The position numbers and the translations under genes were made by a program. Shown here piece by piece: positions 43,947 to 52,520 of a stretch of 64,000 nt of DNA (its first letter is position 1; the number at the start of each line of letters is the position of its first letter). This stretch comes from Nocardia paucivorans NBRC 100373 (GTDB lineage: Bacteria > Actinomycetota > Actinomycetes > Mycobacteriales > Mycobacteriaceae): positions 62,001-126,000 of the forward strand of contig NZ_BAGE01000038.1 of NCBI RefSeq assembly GCF_000308675.1, given 5' to 3'. The notes below the pieces were generated by a model. That model saw only the letters and a list, made by a program, of their open reading frames with translations, was not told the DNA's origin and did no database searches.

Positions 43947-44618
43947 GTGACGAGCGAATCGGGAGCCGGCGATTCCGGCGCCGCGGCATCCGAGAATTCC
44001 GGCGGATCCGTCGAACGGATCCTGTCCGACCGGCTGCTGACCGTGCCGAACGTGCTGAGCGTGCTGCGACTGGTCGGTGTGCCGGTGTTCCTGTGGCTGC
44101 TTCTGGTGGAACACGCCGACGGATGGGCGCTCATCCTGCTGGTCCTGAGCGGGGCCACCGACTTCCTGGACGGCAAACTCGCCCGACTGCTGGACCAGTC
44201 CTCCCGACTGGGGGCCCTGCTGGATCCGTTCGTCGACCGGCTGTATCTGGTGACGACCCTGGCCGCCTTCGTGGTGCGCGGACTGATCCCGTGGTGGGCG
44301 GCCGCCCTGCTGATCGGCCGGGACGCGGTGCTCGCCCTGACCCTGTCGGTCTACCGGCGCCGCGACCTGGATCCGCCCGAGGTGATCTATCTGGGCAAGG
44401 CCGCCACCTTCGCGCTCATGTCGGCACTTCCCTGGCTACTGGCCGGGCAGATGGATTGGGTGGGCGCCGGATTCGGTCGGGCGTTCGGTGGTGCGCTGCT
44501 GATCTGGGGCACCGCGGTGTACGTATGGACCGGTCTGCTCTACACCGGCAAGGCCGTCGCGGTGGCCCGGGCGATACCGCCGGCGCCACGCCGGACCGCT
44601 GATCGCGGATCGACATAG
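43947..44618 (+). CDS. CDP-alcohol phosphatidyltransferase (PgsA2-like)
   Basis: 223 residues from GTG 43947. The CDP-alcohol signature D-x2-D-G-x2-A-R-x8-G-x3-D-x3-D is complete in TDFLDGKLAR and GALLDPFVD (about 72-98). Five to six membrane helices are present. It transfers a phosphatidyl group from CDP-diacylglycerol to an alcohol such as glycerol-3-phosphate or inositol phosphate. By position it corresponds to M. tuberculosis pgsA2 (Rv1822), first in the conserved block leading to gcvH. Acceptor identity is not certain. Confidence 0.92.
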   Translation: MTSESGAGDSGAAASENSGGSVERILSDRLLTVPNVLSVLRLVGVPVFLWLLLVEHADGWALILLVLSGATDFLDGKLARLLDQSSRLGALLDPFVDRLYLVTTLAAFVVRGLIPWWAAALLIGRDAVLALTLSVYRRRDLDPPEVIYLGKAATFALMSALPWLLAGQMDWVGAGFGRAFGGALLIWGTAVYVWTGLLYTGKAVAVARAIPPAPRRTADRGST

Positions 44619-44716
44619 CAGACCGCGAAAAAGGCCGCCTCGCCGGGCGTCGAAGCGGACGGGTGACGGAGGCTCGCATAGAGTTGCGGTCATCGTGCAC
44701 GACGAAAGGACACCAC

Positions 44717-45115
44717 GTGACCCAGATCCCGCAGGATTTGAGCTACACCGAGGAACACGAGTGGGTGCTCCGGACCGATCCGACCAACGTACGGGTCGGT
44801 ATCACCGACTACGCCCAGTCGCAGCTCGGTGATGTCGTGTTCGTGCAGTTGCCGGAAATCGGTCTCCGGGTCACCGCGGGAGACAGCATCGCCGAAGTCG
44901 AATCGACCAAGAGCGTTTCCGACATCTACGCTCCCGTGAGCGGGGAAGTCGTTGCGGTGAACGAGGATTTGGACAGCACCGCGGAGCTGCTGAACAGCGA
45001 CCCCTACGGCGAGGGGTGGTTGTTCGAGCTCATGGCCGGCGACGCAGCGGCACTGGATGCGGAACTCGATGGACTACTGGATGCCGCAGGTTATCAAGGA
45101 GTTATCGGGGACTGA
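44717..45115 (+). CDS. gcvH: Glycine cleavage system H protein
   Basis: 132 residues from GTG 44717 (GAAAGGA 7-10 bp upstream). The lipoyl-lysine motif is IAEVESTKSVSDIYAPVSGE (Lys at about 64). Length and the YTEEHEWV start are standard. It shuttles the methylamine group between P, T and L proteins. It stands ahead of garA as in mycobacteria, and is separated from gcvP by five kilobases, with no gcvT in the window. Confidence 0.97.
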   Translation: MTQIPQDLSYTEEHEWVLRTDPTNVRVGITDYAQSQLGDVVFVQLPEIGLRVTAGDSIAEVESTKSVSDIYAPVSGEVVAVNEDLDSTAELLNSDPYGEGWLFELMAGDAAALDAELDGLLDAAGYQGVIGD

Positions 45116-45266
45116 TCCCGCCTTCGAAGTTCTCCCTGCACGGGTGCGCCCCGGCAGGGTACGGTCAATGCCAACGACAGTGCCGCGCGGATTTCGCAAG
45201 ACCGCGACGCGAGTCGCGATGCGGTACCTGCCCGCATGGTTATCAGGTTCGAGGAGGAGAGAAACG

Positions 45267-45752
45267 GTGAGCGAGAACAAAGACCCGGGATACGGGGAGA
45301 CCGCGGCCGAGACGACGTCGGTCTTCCGCGCGGATTTCCTGAACGAGGTCGAGGCGTCGCGCTCCGGAGAGCCGGCCGGCGAACAGCCGGTGCAGGGTGT
45401 CGAGGGCCTCCCGGTCGGGGCGGCGCTGTTGGTCGTCAAGCGCGGCCCGAATGCGGGTTCACGGTTCCTGCTGGATCAGCCGACCACGTCGGCGGGCCGG
45501 CATCCCGACAGCGATATCTTCCTCGACGATGTCACCGTCAGCCGCCGCCACGCCGAGTTCCGACAGGACGAGAATTCCTTCCAGGTGGTCGACGTGGGCA
45601 GCCTCAACGGCACCTACGTCAACCGGGAGCCGGTGGATTCCTCGGAGCTGCAGAACGGCGACGAGGTACAGATCGGAAAGTTCCGGCTGGTCTTCCTGAC
45701 CGGCCCGCGGGCGCAGACCAGCGACTCCGCGGCCGGCGCGGGAAGCCTGTGA
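45267..45752 (+). CDS. garA: FHA-domain metabolic regulator GarA/OdhI
   Basis: 161 residues. GTG 45267 is preceded by GAGGAGGAGA. The N-terminus has ETTSVFRADFL with Thr16 and Thr17, the sites phosphorylated by PknG/PknB in mycobacterial GarA and corynebacterial OdhI. The FHA domain covers about 60-135 (GRHPDSDIFL, VSRRHAEFR, SLNGTYVN). Unphosphorylated GarA inhibits 2-oxoglutarate dehydrogenase and activates glutamate synthase. The domain then binds its own phosphorylated tail. It occupies the same place after gcvH as in M. tuberculosis (Rv1827). Confidence 0.97.
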   Translation: MSENKDPGYGETAAETTSVFRADFLNEVEASRSGEPAGEQPVQGVEGLPVGAALLVVKRGPNAGSRFLLDQPTTSAGRHPDSDIFLDDVTVSRRHAEFRQDENSFQVVDVGSLNGTYVNREPVDSSELQNGDEVQIGKFRLVFLTGPRAQTSDSAAGAGSL

Positions 45753-45821
45753 GAGGAAGTTCCGGGACGGTGCGCCGATAAATAACCGGCATCGGCGCGG
45801 GCACATGAAAGACTGGATGTC

Positions 45822-46625
45822 ATGACGGGCGCGGCACAGTGGGCGCACGGGGGTATGTCGATCGGCTCCGTGCTCGACCTGCTGCGCCCGGACTTCCCGG
45901 ATATCACCATCTCCAAGATCCGATTCCTGGAATCGGAGGGCCTGATCCACCCGGAACGGACCCCGTCCGGGTACCGCCGGTTCTCGGTGGCCGACTACGA
46001 ACGTCTGCGCTTCATCCTCACCGCCCAGCGCGACCAGTACCTGCCGCTGAAGGTGATCAAGGAGCAGTTGGAGGCGATCGATAGCGGTGCGGCGACGCTC
46101 GGTGTGCGGGAGGCCCGTGCCCGAGCACATACCGCTCGCTTCCAGGCCGGGCCGGCGGCGGGGGACGACGGCCGGTCGGGCCGATCTCGGATGCCACGCC
46201 TGTTGGGTGTGGTGGACGGGGAGACATCCCCGGATGAGCTCCACTTCGATCGCGAGGTCCGCCTCACTCGGGCCGATCTGCTCGAGCGGGCGGATGTCGA
46301 CGACAATTTCCTCACCGAACTGATCCGCGCCAACCTCATCACCCCGGGGCCGGGCGGATTCTTCGATACCGACGATGTGACCTTGGCCGCAACGGCGCGC
46401 GCGCTGTCCGAGTTCGGCCTGGAAGCGCGGCACCTGCGCGCGTTCAAACTGGCCGCCGACCGAGAGGCTTCCTTGATCGCGCAGATCGCGGCTCCCATTG
46501 CCAAGAGCCGTAACGCCGGCGCGCAGGCGCGTGCGGAAGAAACGGTGCGCGAGCTGGCGGGGTTGTCACTGACCTTGCATGCCGCCCTGGTGCGGGCGTC
46601 GGTGCGCGATTCCCTCGGTGGCTGA
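45822..46625 (+). CDS. ftsR: MerR-family regulator, FtsR/Rv1828-type
   Basis: 267 residues. The MerR HTH is at about 15-80 (SIGSVLDLLRPDFPDITISK, LESEGLIHPERTPSGYRRFS). A second domain follows (RLTRADLLERADVDDNFLTE, LITPGPGGFFDTDDVTLAAT) that is shared with the mycobacterial Rv1828 and corynebacterial FtsR, an activator of ftsZ. Homology is by recognition of these blocks and by synteny. The symbol is therefore provisional. It lies 69 bp after garA in the same direction. Confidence 0.85.
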   Translation: MTGAAQWAHGGMSIGSVLDLLRPDFPDITISKIRFLESEGLIHPERTPSGYRRFSVADYERLRFILTAQRDQYLPLKVIKEQLEAIDSGAATLGVREARARAHTARFQAGPAAGDDGRSGRSRMPRLLGVVDGETSPDELHFDREVRLTRADLLERADVDDNFLTELIRANLITPGPGGFFDTDDVTLAATARALSEFGLEARHLRAFKLAADREASLIAQIAAPIAKSRNAGAQARAEETVRELAGLSLTLHAALVRASVRDSLGG

Positions 46626-46763
46626 GTCGGCCGAGGGAACCGGCACCTCGGTGTTTCTCGGGGGGCGAAGCAATCGCGGCGAGACCGGGAATTCGCCTAG
46701 ACTCGTGGTACGGCGAGCTCGGTAGGGTGAGAACGAGCGGCCGCGATTATGGGAGGCAGTGCG

Positions 46764-47237
46764 ATGAGCGAAATGCGCGTGATCGGCATCCGTGTCGAAC
46801 AGCCACAAAACCAGCCCGTACTGCTGCTCCGGGAGGTGAGCGGAGAACGTTATCTGCCGATCTGGATCGGGCAGGCCGAGGCCACCGCCATCGTGTTGGA
46901 GCAGGAGGGGGTCACCCCGATCCGACCGCTCACCCACGATCTGATCAAAATCCTGATCGCCGACCTCGGGCATACGCTCAAAGAGGTGCGCATCGTGGAT
47001 TTGCAGGAGGGCACGTTCTACGCCGACCTGGTATTCGAGAACGATCTGCGGATCTCGGCCCGGCCGTCCGACTCGGTGGCGATCGCCTTGCGGGTCGGTT
47101 GTCCGATATACGCCGAGGAGCCGGTGCTCGAGGAGGCCGGTCTGGTCATGCCGGACGAGCGCGAGGACGAGGTGGAGAAGTTCAAGGAGTTCCTCGAGTC
47201 GGTATCGCCGGACGATTTCAAGGCGACCGACAGCTGA
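46764..47237 (+). CDS. Bifunctional nuclease family protein (DUF151, Rv1829-type)
   Basis: 157 residues from ATG 46764 (GGGAGG 8 bp upstream). DUF151 features are GIRVEQPQNQPVLLLRE, LPIWIGQAEATAIVLEQEGV and FYADLVFENDLRISARPSDS. In plants and Thermotoga the family shows RNase/DNase activity. In actinobacteria its role is unclear. The acidic C-terminus (PDEREDEVEKFKEFLESV) is typical of actinobacterial members. It is flanked by two MerR genes, matching Rv1828-Rv1830 order. Confidence 0.92.
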   Translation: MSEMRVIGIRVEQPQNQPVLLLREVSGERYLPIWIGQAEATAIVLEQEGVTPIRPLTHDLIKILIADLGHTLKEVRIVDLQEGTFYADLVFENDLRISARPSDSVAIALRVGCPIYAEEPVLEEAGLVMPDEREDEVEKFKEFLESVSPDDFKATDS

Positions 47238-47403
47238 ACAGTCCCGGAATAATCTCTGGATCTGAACTAGAGGTTGAGACTATTACCGCGCGTCGCGTTT
47301 GGTACGGCGATCGACTCCCGAGAGAATGAACAGGAGTAGCCTCGATAGTTGGCGCTGGGCCGGTATCGAAGAGCCAAGTATCGGCGGAGCAAGGGAGTGG
47401 TCA

Positions 47404-47994
47404 GTGGCAGAGAACATGCAGAATGTGTGGTCGGATGACATTCCGGCCGAACGCTACGAGATCCAGCCAGGCCTGTTCCCCGACGATTCCGTCCCCGACG
47501 ACCTGGTCGGATACCGGGTGCCAACCGCTTGTCAGGTCGCCGGGATCACCTATCGACAACTCGATTATTGGGCCCGCACCGGACTCGTCGTACCGTCCAT
47601 TCGCAGCGCGACCGGGTCGGGCAGCCAGCGGCTGTATTCCTTCAAGGACATACTGGTCCTGAAAATCGTGAAGCGATTGCTCGACGCCGGAATCTCCCTG
47701 CAGAACATCCGTATCGCCGTCGACCATCTGCGCAGCCGCGGTGTCCAGGATTTGGCCGGTATCACCCTGTTCTCCGACGGCACCTCCGTCTACGAATGCA
47801 CCTCCCCCGAGGAGGTGGTCGATTTACTGCAGGGCGGGCAGGGTGTTTTCGGAATCGCCGTCAGTGGGGCGATGCGGGAACTCACCGGCGCCATCGCGGC
47901 TTTTCCCGCCGAACGCGCCACCGAAATCGACGATCGGCCCGAGGATGAGCTGTCCTATCGCCGGCGAGCGCGCATGAACCGCAAAACCGGATAG
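47404..47994 (+). CDS. MerR-family regulator, Rv1830-type
   Basis: 196 residues from GTG 47404 (AAGGGAG upstream). The winged HTH is within residues 35-100: VAGITYRQLDYWARTGLVVP, SGSQRLYSFKDILVLKIVKR. The C-terminal half, with LQNIRIAVDHLRSRGVQDLA and SPEEVVDLLQGGQGVFGIAV, is characteristic of the mycobacterial Rv1830 family reported to affect growth and drug tolerance. Ligand unknown. It precedes the glycine riboswitch and gcvP by about 100 bp but is probably a separate transcript. Confidence 0.9.
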   Translation: MAENMQNVWSDDIPAERYEIQPGLFPDDSVPDDLVGYRVPTACQVAGITYRQLDYWARTGLVVPSIRSATGSGSQRLYSFKDILVLKIVKRLLDAGISLQNIRIAVDHLRSRGVQDLAGITLFSDGTSVYECTSPEEVVDLLQGGQGVFGIAVSGAMRELTGAIAAFPAERATEIDDRPEDELSYRRRARMNRKTG

Positions 47995-48092
47995 CAACCA
48001 CCCGGTGATCACACCGACCGAAGTGGCGCGCCCCACACGAGTCGCAGGTTCGTCGGCCCTCCGCGCCGTCCTAGACTGATACCGCGTCGTAT

Positions 48093-48291
48093 CCGTGCGG
48101 GAGAGTTCCGGGTCATCCAGGCTCGGACGCCGAAGGAGCAACACCTCCCCGTCAATCTCTCAGGCACCAAGGACCGTGCGGTATCCGACGTCTCTGGAAA
48201 GCGGTGGCCTCGAGCCGCCCGCCCATGGGGAAAGGGACCTGTCGCCGTGGTCGGGCCCCGAATCTCTCAGGCGCCACGACAGAGGGGGAGG
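48093..48291 (+). ncRNA. Tandem glycine riboswitch upstream of gcvP
   Basis: Two consecutive aptamers are recognisable. The first spans about 48093-48200, with GTGCGGGAGAG, CGCCGAAGGAGCAAC and AATCTCTCAGGCACCAAGGACC, closing at CTCTGGAAAGCGG. The second covers about 48201-48291, with GGGGAAAGGGACC, AATCTCTCAGGCGCC and GACAGAGGGGGAG. These are the conserved core blocks of the gcvT-type motif. They end about 50 nt before the gcvP GTG. Glycine binding would switch on gcvP expression, and expression platform type is not resolved by eye. Confidence 0.93.
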
Positions 48292-48339
48292 GCCGGATAC
48301 CGCCGAGACCCATCGGCCCGCCCACCCTGGAGTGAGATC

Positions 48340-51132
48340 GTGACCCGAACCTTTGCCGACCGCCATATCGGACCGGATGACCACGAGCTGTCCCGAATGC
48401 TCGAGACCATCGGGGTCGGATCCCCGGAGGAACTGGCGGCGGCCGCATTGCCGACGGGTATCCGGGACGATGCGATCTCCGCACTACCACTCGCCGTGAG
48501 CGAACACGAGGTATTGGCGGAACTGGCCGAACTCGCCGCCGCCAATACCGTGACCACCTCCATGATCGGGTTGGGCTACTACGACACCCTCACCCCGCCG
48601 GTGCTGGTGCGGAATCTGCTGGAGAACCCCGCCTGGTACACCGCCTACACCCCGTATCAGCCGGAGATCAGCCAGGGCCGGCTGGAGGCGCTGCTCAATT
48701 TCCAGACCATGATCACCGATCTCACCGGTATGGACGTGGCGAACGCGTCCATGTTGGACGAGGCGACCGCCGCCGCAGAGGCCATGACGCTGTTGCGGCG
48801 GGTCAACCGCAAGGGCGCGGCGCGGTTGGTGATCGATGGCGACCTGTTCCCCCAGACCCGCACCGTATTGCACACCCGGGCCGAGCCGTTGGGGATCGAG
48901 ATCGTCGAGGCGGACCTCGCCTCGGGGCAGTTGCCCGACGGGGAGTTCTTCGGGGTGATCGTGCAGGTACCGGGGGCGTCCGGTCGGGTGGTGGACTGGG
49001 CGCCGCTCATCGCCGCCGCACACGACCGCGGCGCACTGGTGGCGGTCGGGGCGGACCTGTTGGCGCTGACCCTCATCACCCCGCCGGGCGAGCAGGGCGC
49101 CGACGTCTGCTTCGGAACCACCCAACGATTCGGGGTGCCCATGGGCTTCGGCGGCCCTCACGCCGGATATCTGTCGGTGCGCAGCGCCCACGCCCGCCAG
49201 TTACCGGGCCGCCTGGTCGGCGTCTCCAAAGACGCCGACGGCACCCCCGCCTACCGGTTGGCCCTACAGACCCGAGAACAGCACATCCGGCGAGAGAAGG
49301 CCACCTCGAACATCTGCACCGCCCAGGTGCTGCTCGCCATTGTGGCCGCCATGTACGCCTGCTACCACGGCGCCGACGGCCTGCGATCGATCGCGCGTCG
49401 GGTGCACGGCCACGCCGAACGGATCGCAGCGGCCCTCGGCACGGCCCTGGTCCACGACACCTACTTCGACACCGTCACCGCCCGCGTTCCCGGACAGGCC
49501 GAGGAGGTGGTCGCCAAGGCCGCCGCACGTGGTATCACCCTGCGCGTGGTGGACGCCGACCATGTCGCGGTGGCCTGCGACGAGGCCACCACCGACGCCC
49601 ATATCGCCGCCGTGCTGGATGCGTTCGGGGTCGCGCCCGCCGAACCGGTCCGCGCCGATATCGAGAACCGCACCTCCGAATTCCTCACTCATCCGGCGTT
49701 CACCCGCTACCGCACCGAAACCGCCATGCTGCGCTACCTGCGAGAACTGTCCGACAAGGACATCGCCCTGGACCGCAGTATGATCCCGCTCGGCTCCTGC
49801 ACCATGAAACTCAACGCCACCGCGGAGATGGAGCCGATCACCTGGCCGGGCTTCACTCGACTGCACCCGTACGCGCCGGTCGAGAACGCGCCCGGTCTGC
49901 TGCGGATCATCGCCGATCTGGAGACCTGGCTGGCCGATATCACCGGTTACGACTCGGTGAGTCTGCAACCGAACGCGGGTAGCCAGGGCGAATACGCGGG
50001 TCTGCTGGCGATCCGCCGCTATCACCTGGACCGAGGTGATGCCCACCGCGACACCTGTCTGATTCCGTCCAGCGCACACGGCACCAACGCCGCGTCCGCG
50101 GCCATGGCCGGTCTGCGGGTGGAAGTGGTGAGATGCCGTCCGAACGGCGATGTGGACCTCGACGATCTGCGCGCCAAAATCGCCGACCATGCCGAACGGC
50201 TGGCCTGCATCATGATCACCTATCCGTCCACCCACGGGGTGTACGAGCACGAGATCGCCGAGCTGTGCGCACTGGTGCACGATGCCGGCGGACAGGTGTA
50301 CGTCGACGGCGCCAACCTCAACGCCCTGGTCGGCCTGGCCCGACCCGGCCGGTTCGGCGGCGATGTGAGCCATCTGAACCTGCACAAGACGTTCTGCATC
50401 CCGCACGGTGGTGGCGGACCGGGAGTCGGTCCGGTGGCGGTGCGCGCGCATCTGGCGCGGTATCTGCCCGGCGACCCGTTGGAAACCGATTCGCACGCCG
50501 TGTCGGCGGCCCGGTACGGGTCGGCGTCGATCCTGCCCATCACCTGGGCGTATATCCGAATGATGGGTGCGGATGGTCTGCGTCGGGCCACCCTCACGGC
50601 CATCGCCTCGGCCAACTACCTGGCGCGCCGCCTGAACGAGTACTACCCGGTGCTCTATACCGGCGAGAACGGCATGGTCGCGCACGAGTGCATCCTGGAT
50701 CTGCGCGGAATCACCAAGGAAACCGGTGTCACCGTCGACGATATTGCCAAACGCCTGGCCGACTACGGTTTCCACGCGCCCACCATGAGCTTTCCGGTCG
50801 CCGGAACCCTCATGGTGGAACCCACCGAGAGCGAGAACCTGGCCGAACTGGACGAATTCGTCGAGGCCATGATCGCCATCAGACGGGAGATCGATCAGGT
50901 CGGCGCCGGGGTGTGGCCGGTCGAGGACAATCCGCTGCGCGGGGCCCCACACACCGCGGCCTGTCTGGTGGGGGAGTGGGATCATCCGTACAGCCGGGAG
51001 GTCGCCGTCTATCCGCGTGGTATCGCGCACACCCGGGCCAAGGTGTGGCCCGCGGTCCGGCGCATCGATGGCGCTTTCGGCGACCGCAATCTGGTCTGCA
51101 CCTGCCCGCCCCTGGACGCCTACACCGACTGA
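48340..51132 (+). CDS. gcvP: Glycine dehydrogenase (decarboxylating), P protein
   Basis: 930 residues, single-chain P protein. GTG 48340 begins [20 protein letters not shown]. The PLP lysine is in [20 protein letters not shown] (about residue 680), and the PLP contacts [11 protein letters not shown] and [10 protein letters not shown] follow the usual order. It decarboxylates glycine and passes the aminomethyl group to lipoyl-GcvH. It is controlled by the upstream glycine riboswitch. A long antisense ORF in this interval is a composition artefact. Confidence 0.97.
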   Translation: MTRTFADRHIGPDDHELSRMLETIGVGSPEELAAAALPTGIRDDAISALPLAVSEHEVLAELAELAAANTVTTSMIGLGYYDTLTPPVLVRNLLENPAWYTAYTPYQPEISQGRLEALLNFQTMITDLTGMDVANASMLDEATAAAEAMTLLRRVNRKGAARLVIDGDLFPQTRTVLHTRAEPLGIEIVEADLASGQLPDGEFFGVIVQVPGASGRVVDWAPLIAAAHDRGALVAVGADLLALTLITPPGEQGADVCFGTTQRFGVPMGFGGPHAGYLSVRSAHARQLPGRLVGVSKDADGTPAYRLALQTREQHIRREKATSNICTAQVLLAIVAAMYACYHGADGLRSIARRVHGHAERIAAALGTALVHDTYFDTVTARVPGQAEEVVAKAAARGITLRVVDADHVAVACDEATTDAHIAAVLDAFGVAPAEPVRADIENRTSEFLTHPAFTRYRTETAMLRYLRELSDKDIALDRSMIPLGSCTMKLNATAEMEPITWPGFTRLHPYAPVENAPGLLRIIADLETWLADITGYDSVSLQPNAGSQGEYAGLLAIRRYHLDRGDAHRDTCLIPSSAHGTNAASAAMAGLRVEVVRCRPNGDVDLDDLRAKIADHAERLACIMITYPSTHGVYEHEIAELCALVHDAGGQVYVDGANLNALVGLARPGRFGGDVSHLNLHKTFCIPHGGGGPGVGPVAVRAHLARYLPGDPLETDSHAVSAARYGSASILPITWAYIRMMGADGLRRATLTAIASANYLARRLNEYYPVLYTGENGMVAHECILDLRGITKETGVTVDDIAKRLADYGFHAPTMSFPVAGTLMVEPTESENLAELDEFVEAMIAIRREIDQVGAGVWPVEDNPLRGAPHTAACLVGEWDHPYSREVAVYPRGIAHTRAKVWPAVRRIDGAFGDRNLVCTCPPLDAYTD

Positions 51133-51253
51133 GCGGTTATCCGACGGAACTCGGTCGGAAGCGCTGCCCTCGATCGGTGCGGTGAGATATCGAGTAGGGA
51201 AAGCGTCGGCGATCGACGTGGTGATTCCTACTTCATTCGATAATTTATTCGGT

Positions 51254-51538
51254 ATGGGTGAGCCCGAGTACGGTATCGGGGAAGGCCCGGCCACAAGGGT
51301 CAGCTTGTCGCTGCCCGAAGGCACGGCCGAGGCCGTTCGCCGGCGGGCGGGGAAACGCGAGTTCTCCTCGTTCGTGGCCTCGGCTGTCGAACGCGAGTTA
51401 CGTGGACTGCTGCTCGACGAGTATCTGGCCGATTACGAGCGCCGCAACGGTCCTGTACCCGCCGGTGAGCGACAGCGGGCCCGGGAAATCTTCGATACCG
51501 TCCTCGGCGAGACGGGGCAATGGCCCACGGCAGGCTGA
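51254..51538 (+). CDS. VapB-like antitoxin (ribbon-helix-helix type)
   Basis: 94 residues from ATG 51254, a start lying in a short AT-rich stretch. The N-terminal part reads TRVSLSLPEGTAEAVRRRAG, a beta-strand then helix plan of RHH/CopG-like antitoxins, with EFSSFVASAVERELRGLLLD as second helix and EYLADYERRNGPVPAGERQR as the C-terminal toxin-binding tail. It overlaps the PIN gene by 19 bp, the usual order antitoxin-toxin. Autorepression by the complex is expected. Confidence 0.82.
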   Translation: MGEPEYGIGEGPATRVSLSLPEGTAEAVRRRAGKREFSSFVASAVERELRGLLLDEYLADYERRNGPVPAGERQRAREIFDTVLGETGQWPTAG

Positions 51539-51963
51539 ACCCCCACACCCCTCGTCGCTCATCTCCACCCCACCACGGCACGCTGGTACTCGACTGCGAG
51601 GGATTGTCCCGGCTCGTCGACGACTGCCCCCGCACCGTCGCGCTGGTCGCGGAAGCGCGCGCATGCGGAATGGAGATGGTGATCAGCGCGCTGACCATAA
51701 TCGAAGCAACACATCGGAAAACGGATCGGGCACGCCTGTCCTGGTTGCTCTCCGCGATTCGCATCGAGCCCATCGACGAATCGACCGCGAAAGCCGCGTC
51801 GGCTCTGCTGCGAGCAGCGGGGTTGCACGGTCACAGGTACGTCATCGATTCCGTTGTTGCGGAGATGGCTCTGAGACAGCCTCCGCCGGTCGTCATGCTC
51901 ACCGGCGATCCCGAGGACATGGGTGCGTTGTGTGGGCTCGAGGTTCGAGTTGTGTCTCTTTGA
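51520..51963 (+). CDS. VapC-like PIN-domain toxin
   Basis: 147 residues. The four acidic PIN positions are recognisable: Asp in LVLDCEGLSRLV (near residue 24), Glu in TIIEATHRK, Asp in VIDSVVAEMA and Asp in LTGDPEDMGA. These bind Mg/Mn in an RNase fold. It follows and overlaps the antitoxin. Target RNA is unknown. The first 20 residues are basic and may not be translated, an in-frame start near residue 20 is possible. A decayed copy of the same pair lies 260 bp downstream. Confidence 0.85.
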   Translation: MAHGRLNPHTPRRSSPPHHGTLVLDCEGLSRLVDDCPRTVALVAEARACGMEMVISALTIIEATHRKTDRARLSWLLSAIRIEPIDESTAKAASALLRAAGLHGHRYVIDSVVAEMALRQPPPVVMLTGDPEDMGALCGLEVRVVSL

Positions 51964-52225
51964 GAGCGCAGCTCTCCATGGGATGGGTTGCCTGGCGCGC
52001 CGGGTTCATGATCGGGCCGGCCTGGCCCGAAACCTCGCGGTCGGCTATGAGCCGGTGCCCGATGATCGGAGCCGCACACCTGGCCGCGGCGCGTGAGAGT
52101 CAAGGGTATGAGCCGCTGACAGGACCCCGGTGTTCGGTCCACCCGGACCGAACCAGAGGGGGCAGGTCAACAGCGGATCGGCAGCAGGAAGTCGACCTTC
52201 ACCATCTTCCCTCCACACCTCAACG

Positions 52226-52358
52226 GTGTCGGATGTCGAGGGTGAACTGCTCGGTGAATATCTGGCCGACCGTGAAAACCGCCTCGGTTCTGCGAGTGGC
52301 GGGGTTGTACGGTGACGAGTACGCCATCGAATCCGTTGTCGCGGATATGGCTTTGTGA
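52226..52358 (+). pseudogene. Decayed second vapBC copy (deletion remnant)
   Basis: Frame 2 encodes SDVEGELLGEYLADRENRLG, resembling the intact antitoxin's SAVERELRGLLLDEYLADYE. Within 40 bp a different frame gives LRVAGLYGDEYAIESVVADM then AL and stop, resembling the toxin's LRAAGLHGHRYVIDSVVAEM. The middle of the module is missing, so an internal deletion joined antitoxin 3' and toxin 3' ends. The 558-bp interval 51964-52520 contains nothing else I can support. Confidence 0.75.
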
Positions 52359-52520
52359 CAGCCGGTGTCCGGCCCCGGTTTCACCGTCCACGTACGTCCG
52401 GGAGCCGGGCCCGCGGCACTGCACACGACCGGAATCCCGTGTGATCGGCAGGAATTGCTCCTGCCCGGGTAGTCGTAAGAGGGTGGTCCGTCTGCCCGAG
52501 CGTTATCGGCCGATCTGTAC

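Noticed and set aside
51140..51159. Terminator after gcvP (TCCGAC...GTCGGA)
   Set aside because: Only a 6-bp stem with an 8-bp loop; too weak to list as a terminator.
49264..51324. 686-codon open frame antisense to gcvP
   Set aside because: High-GC codon bias leaves antisense frames open. The translation is low-complexity and Arg/Gly/His-rich, with no recognisable domains, while gcvP on the + strand is complete.
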